Position numbers and translations under genes: made by a program. From Lentisphaeria bacterium (GTDB lineage Bacteria; Verrucomicrobiota; Lentisphaeria; Oligosphaerales; JAFGRS01), in contig JAFGRS010000359.1 in NCBI GenBank assembly GCA_016935045.1, forward strand, positions 1 to 7,627: 7,627 nt of DNA, in the 5' to 3' direction. The notes beneath the pieces are model-generated. The model had not been told where the DNA came from and ran no database searches. It worked only from the letters and a program-made list of their open reading frames with translations. Position 1 is the stretch's first letter. Every line of letters begins with the position of its first letter. Below, one piece after another: positions 1-5,436 of the stretch.

Positions 1-13
1 CGCGGGATGAGCG

Positions 14-102
14 TGGGCGTCCGGAAAACACCCCCCAGCGGGACCCCCGGCCTGACCCCGTTTTCCGGTCGCGGGGGGCATGGGTGTCCGGAAAACACCC
101 CC
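14..102. repeat. Pair of short hairpin repeats (core GTCCGGAAAACACCCCC) with a partial inverted copy between them
   Basis: Two 22-base copies lie at 14-35 and 81-102 and differ at one base (C18 versus T85). The second copy is a perfect hairpin: GGGTGT (82-87), loop CCGGAAA, ACACCC (95-100). In the first copy the same stem carries a single C·A mismatch. Between them, 56-76 forms its own hairpin (CCCCG at 56-60, CGGGG at 72-76), and GTTTTCCGG at 60-68 is the reverse complement of the repeat core. The unit is thus present three times in about 90 bases, in alternating orientation. No T-run follows, so a classical terminator is not supported. It resembles an intergenic palindromic repeat family or a protein-binding array. 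Function unknown. Confidence 0.7.
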
Positions 103-103
103 G

Positions 104-220
104 ACGGCTCAGCGGGTGAGACTCCCAGAGATCGACGGAGACGGGAACGCGGCCCTCCAGCACATGCCGGCCGCCCTCCTGGAGCCCGCGATGCCCGGCC
201 GGCTCCGGGCGGGTTCGCGG
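104..220. repeat. Mosaic of GC-rich palindromic repeat blocks, related to the insert in the LD-carboxypeptidase gene
   Basis: The strongest block is 178-220. Its reverse complement begins CCGCGAACCCGCCCG and ends CGGGCATCGCGGGCTCCAGG, which matches 1999-2040 with 15/15 and 19/20 identity around a variable centre of 7-8 bases. The block is itself partly palindromic: CCGCGA pairs with TCGCGG and GCCCG with CGGGC. Shorter blocks shared with the same insert, here in direct orientation, are ACGGCTCAGCG (104-114 and 1968-1978), CGGGAACGC (142-150 and 1946-1954) and GCCCTCCAGC (152-161 and 1986-1995). Sharing several blocks between two places argues for a dispersed, modular repeat family. Mobility is inferred, not seen. 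Confidence 0.65.
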
Positions 221-455
221 TATTCCCTCGGCATGACCGCGACACAGCGCCCGAGGCATCCAGCGAGCGCGGGCCTCGGGGAGGGCTCGAGGCGGCTGGA
301 TGAGACCTGGATCGGCGCCTTCGAGGTGACCGCCGAGGACGGCGGGCTCGAGCGCATCGTTTCCGGGCGTTCCCCATGCGCGCGTTCCATGATCAACCTG
401 GTGAGCCTTGCAGATGGGGCTAGAGTATCGCGGAGCAGATTTGCTGGAGTGTGCG
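221..455. other. Leader region upstream of the stress kinase; hairpins but no convincing gene
   Basis: No intact gene is supported here. CCCGAGG (250-256) pairs with CCTCGGG (274-280). A further CCTCGG at 226-231 could compete for the same arm. CCGCC (330-334) pairs with GGCGG (341-345). GGCTCGAGG at 284-292 recurs in the insert of the LD-carboxypeptidase gene at 2062-2070. The + frame around 305-360 reads like the first strand-turn-strand of an O6-alkylguanine-DNA alkyltransferase (TWIGAFEVTAEDGGLERI), but there is no start codon or downstream domain. I see no convincing -35/-10 pair for the kinase gene, although its promoter should lie in or before this stretch. Confidence 0.45.
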
Positions 456-1430
456 ATGCAGGAAGCGAGTGATTTCACCGGTTTGACGCCGGATGCGATG
501 CTGGATGGGGTGGAGGCGGCCGTGGGCAAGCGGCTCATGGGTCTTGCCCATCCGCACAACAGCTACATCAACCGGGTGTACGAGTTGCAGAGCTTCACGG
601 GGGAGCGTCTGATCGTGAAGCTGTACCGACCGGGGCGTTGGTGCCGGGAAGCGCTGCTGGACGAGCATCGTTTTGTGTTGGAGTGCGCCGCGGCGGAGTT
701 GCCGGTGGTTGCCCCCATGCGGTTGGCGGACGGGGGGACTCTCGGGCAGGTGGAAGGGGTTTCTTTTGCCGTGTTTCCGAAGCGTTGGGGACGTCCCTTC
801 GAAGTGACAGGCGAGGAGGACTGGCGGCGCATCGGGCGGGTGCTGAGCCGGATGCACGCCGTGGGATGCCGCAGTGGTGCCGAGCACCGTGTCGTCATGC
901 ATCCCGACCGGTCCCTGCGGAGCGACATCGAGCATCTTCGCGGCGGAGGATACGTGACGCCGAGGGAACGGGACGCCTTCTTCCAGACTGCCGAGGCGGT
1001 CCTGGAGAGCGTTCTGCCGCTGTTCGAGGACGTCGGTCTGCAACGGATCCACGGCGATTGCCATGCCCAGAATGTGCTCGATCGTCCCGGCGAAGGACTG
1101 ATGCTGATCGACTTCGATGACATGGCCGTGGGGCCCCCCGTGCAGGATCTGTGGATGCTCCTTCCGGATCGGGTGGAGAATTGCCGCCGCGAGATGCACC
1201 TGTTGCTGGAGGGATACGAGACCTTTCAGGAGTTTGACGACCGGTCTCTGCGGCTGGTGGAGCCCTTGCGGGCCATGCGGATGCTGTATTTTCTGGCCTG
1301 GTGCAGCCGCCAACTCGGGGACCCGAATTACAAGGCCAAGTTCCCGGACTGGGGTACGGAGGCCTTCTGGCGGCAGCAGGTGGATGACCTGCGCCGTCAG
1401 CTTGCCTGCATCCGGGAGGCCCGCCGCTGA
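456..1430 (+). CDS. srkA: SrkA/YihE-type stress response Ser/Thr protein kinase (APH fold)
   Basis: The 324-residue product aligns along its whole length with E. coli SrkA (YihE, 328 residues), a cytoplasmic ATP-dependent kinase of the aminoglycoside-phosphotransferase fold linked to protection from envelope and oxidative stress. Visible family blocks are NSYINRVYEL (from residue 35), the ATP-lysine motif VKLYRP (Lys55), FAVFP, the catalytic loop HGDCHAQN (199-206, Asp201), the metal-binding DFDD (219-222), PVQDLWMLL (from 228) and IEPLRAMR-like VEPLRAMR. All catalytic positions are intact. The ATG at 456 is preferred because GGAG at 446-449 lies six bases before it and the N-terminus then matches E. 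coli; TTG 408 and ATG 414 in the same frame lack a good ribosome site. The gene stops ten bases before the LD-carboxypeptidase gene, so the two should be co-transcribed. The physiological substrate cannot be read from sequence. Confidence 0.93.
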   Translation: MQEASDFTGLTPDAMLDGVEAAVGKRLMGLAHPHNSYINRVYELQSFTGERLIVKLYRPGRWCREALLDEHRFVLECAAAELPVVAPMRLADGGTLGQVEGVSFAVFPKRWGRPFEVTGEEDWRRIGRVLSRMHAVGCRSGAEHRVVMHPDRSLRSDIEHLRGGGYVTPRERDAFFQTAEAVLESVLPLFEDVGLQRIHGDCHAQNVLDRPGEGLMLIDFDDMAVGPPVQDLWMLLPDRVENCRREMHLLLEGYETFQEFDDRSLRLVEPLRAMRMLYFLAWCSRQLGDPNYKAKFPDWGTEAFWRQQVDDLRRQLACIREARR

Positions 1431-1435
1431 GGAGG
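1429..1435 (+). promoter_or_regulatory. Strong ribosome binding site of the LD-carboxypeptidase gene
   Basis: GAGGAGG overlaps the TGA stop of the kinase gene (1428-1430) and ends five bases before ATG 1441. It fixes the start of the second gene inside a longer open frame that runs in from 1117, and suggests translational coupling of the two genes. Confidence 0.85.
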
Positions 1436-1440
1436 ACGAC

Positions 1441-2532
1441 ATGGCGCCCGGGGCCCTGCCCAATCCCTTCCCCCCTTCCGTCCGCAGGGTCGGGGTGTTC
1501 TCGCCCGCGGGGATCCCCGAACCCGAGCGTCTGGCGCGGGGCATCGCTCTGCTCGAGAGCTGGGGGCTGACGGTGGTCGCCCCTCCGGCTCCCGCGCCAT
1601 GCCGGTTCCTGGCCGGGGACGACCGGGGACGCGCCGAGGTGCTGAACGGTCTCCTGCGGGACGAGAGGGTTGACGTTCTCATGGCGGCCCGCGGGGGCTA
1701 CGGTTGTGGCCGCATTCTGGGTCTGGTGGACTGGGAGGCGGCGCGTCGGCGGAAGGTAGGCATCATCGGGTACAGCGACGTGACCGCACTGCATGCCGCG
1801 GCCTACGCTGCGGGTAGCTCCGGCTGCATTGCGGGGCCGATGGTGAGCAGCACCTTCGGGCGAGACCTGGCTTCGTCCGAGGAGGAGGCCGGCATGCGCG
1901 CGGCGCTTGCGTCGCTTGCGGTGGCGCTGGCGCACGGTGGCCGACCGGGAACGCAGGCCCCGGAGGAACGGCTCAGCGAAGCTTCGCCCTCCAGCCGACC
2001 GCGAACCCGCCCGCGGGGGGCGGGCATCGCGGACTCCAGGGACGGCACGGGCAGGGGGCTCGGCTCGAGGGATGCAGCCCCGGAGGCGCCGGAGAGGTCC
2101 CGCAGCTGCCGGGTCTCAGGGGCAAGCTGCCTCGAACCCCTGCGTCAAGGGACGGTGACGGGGCCATTGTTCCCGGCCAACCTGGCCGTGTTGGCGAGTC
2201 TGGCGGGAACGGCCCACTGGCCGGACCTGCGTGGGGCTGTTCTGGTGCTGGAGGACATTCACGAAGCCGCCTACCGGGTGGACCGTTGCCTGAACCAATT
2301 GGACGCCGTGGGATGCCTGGGCACAGTGGGAGGGCTGGTCTTCGGGCAGTTCACGGATGCCGAGGATGCGCAGTGGCTGCCGGAGGTGTTTGCGGACTTC
2401 GCGGGGCGGGTGCGGGGTCCCGTGGCGGCGGGGCTTGGATTTGGGCACGTGTTCCCTTCGCTCAGCCTCCCCGTCGGTTGCATGGCGCGCCTCGACGTTG
2501 GCGCGGAGGGAGGGGTCCTCAGCGTCTGCTGA
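1441..2532 (+). CDS. LD-carboxypeptidase, peptidase family S66, with an internal repeat-derived insert
   Basis: Family S66 enzymes (LdcA, and the related microcin C7 immunity protein MccF) hydrolyse an L,D-peptide bond, in LdcA releasing the terminal D-Ala from murein tetrapeptides during cell-wall recycling, normally in the cytoplasm. No signal peptide is seen. The N-terminal half has VGVFSPAG near residue 17, ARGGYGCGRIL (83-93) and IGYSD (109-113) with nucleophile Ser112. The C-terminal half has LVLEDIHEAAYRVDR with Glu271 and GFGHVFPSLSLPVG with His336, so the Ser/Glu/His set is complete. At 363 residues it is about 60 longer than usual (about 300-310). The excess lies at roughly residues 168-231, low-complexity and rich in R, P, S and G, between the two halves. 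The usual GGNL motif reads PANL (245-248). The frame stays open, so the product may be functional. Which S66 subgroup it belongs to is uncertain. Confidence 0.9.
   Translation: MAPGALPNPFPPSVRRVGVFSPAGIPEPERLARGIALLESWGLTVVAPPAPAPCRFLAGDDRGRAEVLNGLLRDERVDVLMAARGGYGCGRILGLVDWEAARRRKVGIIGYSDVTALHAAAYAAGSSGCIAGPMVSSTFGRDLASSEEEAGMRAALASLAVALAHGGRPGTQAPEERLSEASPSSRPRTRPRGAGIADSRDGTGRGLGSRDAAPEAPERSRSCRVSGASCLEPLRQGTVTGPLFPANLAVLASLAGTAHWPDLRGAVLVLEDIHEAAYRVDRCLNQLDAVGCLGTVGGLVFGQFTDAEDAQWLPEVFADFAGRVRGPVAAGLGFGHVFPSLSLPVGCMARLDVGAEGGVLSVC
1943..2133 (+). repeat. Repeat-derived in-frame insert inside the LD-carboxypeptidase gene
   Basis: This stretch has no counterpart in ordinary S66 enzymes; the boundaries are approximate. 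It contains the inverted copy of the upstream palindromic block (1999-2040, matching 178-220) and the direct blocks CGGGAACGC (1946-1954), ACGGCTCAGCG (1968-1978) and GCCCTCCAGC (1986-1995). It also has a palindrome CGAAGCTTCG (1978-1987), an internal direct repeat GCCCCGGAGG (1957-1966 and 2077-2086) and a hairpin CAGCTGCC/GGCAAGCTG (2103-2110 with 2121-2129, one bulge). The encoded peptide is R/P/S/G/E-rich and probably disordered. Translation resumes in family-like sequence at about Leu234. Confidence 0.7.
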
Positions 2533-2550
2533 CGGTGCGAAACCGCATCC

Positions 2551-2588
2551 GAGGCAGAAGCGCACGACCCGCGTGCGGCCCTTGCCTC
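2551..2588. terminator. Two-part hairpin between convergent genes, possible terminator
   Basis: GAGGCA (2551-2556) pairs with TGCCTC (2583-2588), and inside it CGCACG (2561-2566) pairs with CGTGCG (2572-2577) around ACCCG. It begins 18 bases after the LD-carboxypeptidase stop codon. No U-tract follows in either direction, so rho-independent termination is possible but not demonstrated. The rest of the gap (2589-2743) holds GTTGACA at 2636-2642 and its inverted copy TGTCAAC at 2711-2717, without matching -10 boxes. Confidence 0.4.
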
Positions 2589-2743
2589 CCGCAGCCCCGG
2601 CGCGCCTGGGATTCCCCCCGTGGCACGCCCCATACGTTGACACAAATCCCCCCGGCGCCGCGGAATCCACGCGTCGCACCCACGCCCAGTGCACCGGCCT
2701 GAACGTTCCTTGTCAACAGGCAACGACCGGCTCCGCCGTCCTG

Positions 2744-3778
2744 TCAGCCGCCCATGAGGTGGGTCATGATATGGAGGTCGAGTTCCTCGTAATCGCGCTT
2801 GGCGATCAGGTCCTGGATGGCACCGTGGTCAAGGCTGCGGACCACGTCGAGCAGTCGGAGGAACATGGTGCGGCTGTTGGAGAGGTGTTTGGTGGCGGTG
2901 TCATCGCCCTGGGTGCGCATGGCCTTGACGTCCAGGCCCACGTATTCCCCGTTGCTGCCGTAGTCGTGCGCATCGAGGACGCGCACCTGGTTGAAGGCCC
3001 GGCGCAGGTCGACGGAAGCGAAGGACTTGTCCTGATCGAACTTGAGTCCATTCTGGTCGTTGAGGTGCACGCTCCACAGCTTGCCGAAACTGAGGGCGAA
3101 GCCCATCTCGTCGGATGGGTCGAGGCCGGCGAGGATGACGTGGGCGCTTTCGATGTTGACTCCCACGCGGGATGGGGAGACGGTCCGCTGGGCCAGGGCC
3201 AGGGCATGGCCGGTGGTGGGGATGTAGCTCTGGTCCATGGGTTCGTTGGGTTTGGGCTCGATGGCGATGCGGATATCGGGGTCGTGCCGCAGCATGTCAT
3301 CGATGGCTGCCACGATGCGGTCGGTGGCCTGGGCGCTGTCCTTGGACTCACGCAGGTAGGTTCCTTCGCGGGCCATCCAGAGCACGATGAGCTTGGTGCC
3401 GACCGCATTCGCGATGTCGACGCAGAGGCGGCAGCGGTCCCGGGCATAGCCCCGGCATGCCGGGTCATTGCTGGTGAAGGCGCCGTCGATGGTTCGCGGG
3501 TCTTCCCATAGCCGCGGCGCGACGAACTCGGCTGCCAGGCCGTGTTCGTCCAGTTTGGCGCGGACGGCGCGAGCCTGGGCGAGGGTGTCGGCGACGCTGC
3601 GTTCTCCGAGGTCGGGCACGACGTCGTCATCGTGGAACTGGACGGCCTCGAACCCCAGCTCCCGGTAGAGTTCGAGTTTGCGGTTGAAGGCGACGGTATC
3701 GCGCACGGCCGGGCCGAAGGGGTCGGCGCCTTCGTGGATGTTCCAGGGCCCGAAGGTGAAGCGGAATGTGCCTGCCAT
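2744..3778 (-). CDS. Xylose-isomerase-like TIM-barrel sugar isomerase with one altered metal ligand
   Basis: The 344-residue product resembles the short (actinobacterial, about 388 residues) class of xylose isomerase, metal-dependent enzymes interconverting aldoses and ketoses in the cytoplasm. Shared blocks, with Streptomyces XylA positions in brackets: FTFGPW (8-12), FHDDD with His49 and Asp52 [54, 57], GAFTSND (99-105), Trp134 [137] before AREG, EPKPNEP with Glu174 and Lys176 [181, 183], NIESAH with Glu210 and His213 [217, 220], FDQD with Asp248 and Asp250 [255, 257], and Asp283 [287]. The ligand Asp245 of XylA is replaced by His238 in SVHLNDQ. The C-terminal tail is shorter. ATG 3778 is chosen because AGAGGAGT (3785-3792) sits seven bases upstream; longer in-frame starts lack family sequence. 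True substrate unknown: xylose or another sugar. Confidence 0.88.
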   Translation of the reverse strand: MAGTFRFTFGPWNIHEGADPFGPAVRDTVAFNRKLELYRELGFEAVQFHDDDVVPDLGERSVADTLAQARAVRAKLDEHGLAAEFVAPRLWEDPRTIDGAFTSNDPACRGYARDRCRLCVDIANAVGTKLIVLWMAREGTYLRESKDSAQATDRIVAAIDDMLRHDPDIRIAIEPKPNEPMDQSYIPTTGHALALAQRTVSPSRVGVNIESAHVILAGLDPSDEMGFALSFGKLWSVHLNDQNGLKFDQDKSFASVDLRRAFNQVRVLDAHDYGSNGEYVGLDVKAMRTQGDDTATKHLSNSRTMFLRLLDVVRSLDHGAIQDLIAKRDYEELDLHIMTHLMGG

Positions 3779-3810
3779 CGCTTGACTCCTCTGGGGCGAG
3801 CAACGCCACG

Positions 3811-3847
3811 ACGGAGGAGGCGCGGGGAGTTCCCGGCCTCCTCCCGT
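3811..3847. other. Hairpin between the channel-like gene and the isomerase gene
   Basis: ACGGAGGAGGC (3811-3821) pairs with GCCTCCTCCCGT (3836-3847) as an 11-bp stem with one bulged base. It lies in the 91-base gap, after the stop of the channel-like gene and before the ribosome site of the isomerase gene, both on the minus strand. No T-run follows on the minus strand. It could attenuate or separate the two transcripts, or stabilise an end. Which is not decided by sequence. Confidence 0.45.
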
Positions 3848-3869
3848 AGGTTTGCACCGTGTCCAGTTT

Positions 3870-5054
3870 CTACTCCTTCTCGCGGATCTTGCTGAACCAG
3901 TGTTCCATCTGCCGTCCGGCCGCTTCACGCCCACCCAGGCCGAAGGAGAGGGCAATCGCAACAGCCACCGCCCCGAGGGTCAGGAGAAAGGCCAGGTCGA
4001 CGATGCGGTCCGCGATGCCCATGGCCCGCAGTCCCATGGCCACGACAAGGACGATGATGCACACCCTGACCATGGAAGCCACGAAGCGCCCGCTTCCGGA
4101 CTGGCCGAGGACGCGATGGACGAGCCCCGCGATCCAGGCCCCGACGGCGAGGATGACCAACCCGAGCAGGACGTTGGCGCTGAACTCCAGCAACTGGGAA
4201 AGCAGCGCGCTGATACGCGTGAGTTCGAGTTTCTCGGCGGCGGAGATGGCGGCGCCGGCCATGATGAAGAACAGCACCAGGTGACCGATGATCCGGGAGA
4301 GGGCCACTTTGCTGCCGAGAACCGCATCCCAGCCGAGCCGTTCGGGAAGCTGGTCCAAGCCCAGGTTCTTGAGCAGTTCGCGGAGGAATCCGGCGACGAA
4401 ACGGCCGACGAGGAAGGCGACCAGGAGGATGACGATGGCGGCCAGGATCATGGGCACGGAGTCGGCGAGGGAGGTGAGCATCTCGGTGGCGGGCACCGAA
4501 ATGGCGTCGAGTTTCAGCTTGCCGAGGGCCGCCAGCAGCAGGGGTATGAAGATGACGATGAAGACGATCTGGCGGAGGATCCGCGAGACGCGGAAGCCTT
4601 CTCCGAGACCGACCTTCGCCACGTACTTGTCCAGGGGACCCGTGAGAACACCCACGGGTTCCGAGATGAGCTTCGCCACGATGTAGCCGATGACGCCGAT
4701 GAGGACAGCCGCGATGATGTTGGGGACGGCGGTCAGCAGGTCCATGAACATGGCCTTGATGGGATCCAGGACGTGGCTCACCCCCAGGATTTCGAGGGTG
4801 AGCAGGAGCACATAGAGCACGATGAGGTAGTAGAAGGTCCGGCTGATGGTCCCCTCGATCTTCACCTCGCGTCCGGATTTCCCGGCCACGCGTTCGTTGA
4901 GACGCATCCGGCGCAGCAGAGCCCCGAAGAGCTTCGCGAGCAGTCCCGCCACGACGAGTCCCAGCAGGACAACGACCATTGCGCCGAGGAGGGTGGGCAG
5001 GTACCCGCCGATGCGTGCGGTCATCGCACTGAAGAAATTCGTTATGGGTTGCAT
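3870..5054 (-). CDS. Mechanosensitive-channel-related membrane protein with four TM_helix repeats (CmpX-like)
   Basis: The 394-residue product is strongly hydrophobic, with about nine predicted membrane segments near residues 18-40, 73-90, 106-130, 158-178, 200-224, 254-272, 288-314, 326-346 and 350-372. Four units repeat, each a helix after a short polar lead: LPTLLGAM (from 19), VPNIIAAV (from 110), VPMILAAI (from 200) and SANVLLGL (from 292). This is the pattern of the conserved TM_helix repeat. It ends with ALSFGLGGREAAG (368-380), the signature just after the pore-like helix in MscS relatives, then stops without the MscS beta and C-terminal cytoplasmic domains. Such proteins are annotated as mechanosensitive ion channel family members; CmpX of Pseudomonas is an example. 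Channel activity here is inferred. ATG 5054 is chosen over ATG 5069 because GGAAGGA lies six bases before it. Confidence 0.85.
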   Translation of the reverse strand: MQPITNFFSAMTARIGGYLPTLLGAMVVVLLGLVVAGLLAKLFGALLRRMRLNERVAGKSGREVKIEGTISRTFYYLIVLYVLLLTLEILGVSHVLDPIKAMFMDLLTAVPNIIAAVLIGVIGYIVAKLISEPVGVLTGPLDKYVAKVGLGEGFRVSRILRQIVFIVIFIPLLLAALGKLKLDAISVPATEMLTSLADSVPMILAAIVILLVAFLVGRFVAGFLRELLKNLGLDQLPERLGWDAVLGSKVALSRIIGHLVLFFIMAGAAISAAEKLELTRISALLSQLLEFSANVLLGLVILAVGAWIAGLVHRVLGQSGSGRFVASMVRVCIIVLVVAMGLRAMGIADRIVDLAFLLTLGAVAVAIALSFGLGGREAAGRQMEHWFSKIREKE

Positions 5055-5436
5055 GCTGCGTCCTTCCATATTCCCGGGAGTGATGGACCAGGCAGACCCA
5101 GATGGCCCGCGGTCCCTGTCCCCGGGAGGGGCAGAGCCTGCCAGTCGCTGCGGTCTGCCGGCGGAACGCAGCAATCCACAACGCCAGTGCAGCGCAACTG
5201 CCGCCACACGGCGTTGACGGGACCGGAGCGATCCGCCGTCTCTGGGACCATGCCGACATGCATGGCCCCAACCATACTGTGCACCCTGGTGTGGCAATAT
5301 GCCAACGCCTGGCCGAAAGGAAAGGCAATGACTCGGTGGACATGGGGATGGCTGCCGAGCCGATTCCCGAGCCCTTCCCGCTCTCACTCCTGTCAGGGAA
5401 CTCGCCTGCGATCAACACGGTGAGGCCTGGTCCATT
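5055..5436. other. 382-base intergenic region upstream of the channel-like gene; weak palindromes only
   Basis: No gene is supported here; the open frames crossing it overlap real genes in the opposite direction. It should hold the promoter of the channel-like gene on the minus strand, but I find no convincing -35/-10 pair. Structures seen are TGGCA-ATA-TGCCA (5292-5304), a short operator-like palindrome, and a stem CTGTCCCC (5116-5123) with GGGGCAG (5128-5134), one bulge. There is no tRNA-like or riboswitch-like fold that I can recognise. Confidence 0.4.

Noticed and set aside
14..102. CRISPR array
   Set aside because: Only two direct copies 67 bases apart, with an inverted copy in the spacing; the repeats are short and no cas genes are present.
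80..472. Small + strand open frame of 130 residues in the leader
   Set aside because: Its first half is translated palindromic repeat, and it runs into the kinase gene in another frame. Only a short alkyltransferase-like stretch is of interest, reported separately.
420..1682. Minus-strand open frame of 420 residues opposite the kinase
   Set aside because: Antisense shadow of a gene with complete catalytic motifs; no recognisable domain.
2637..2642. TTGACA as a -35 promoter box
   Set aside because: It points into the 3' end of a convergent gene and no -10 box lies at the right distance.
2357..3511. Long + strand open frame of 384 residues
   Set aside because: It overlaps the 3' end of the LD-carboxypeptidase in another frame and then runs antisense to the isomerase, whose family motifs are unmistakable.
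3852..5423. Long + strand open frame encoding a very acidic, Asp/Glu/His/Gly-rich protein of 523 residues
   Set aside because: It is antisense to the hydrophobic channel-like gene; the D/E/H/Q-rich composition is what the reverse complement of Leu/Val/Ile/Ala codons gives in high-GC DNA. No family features or ribosome site are seen.
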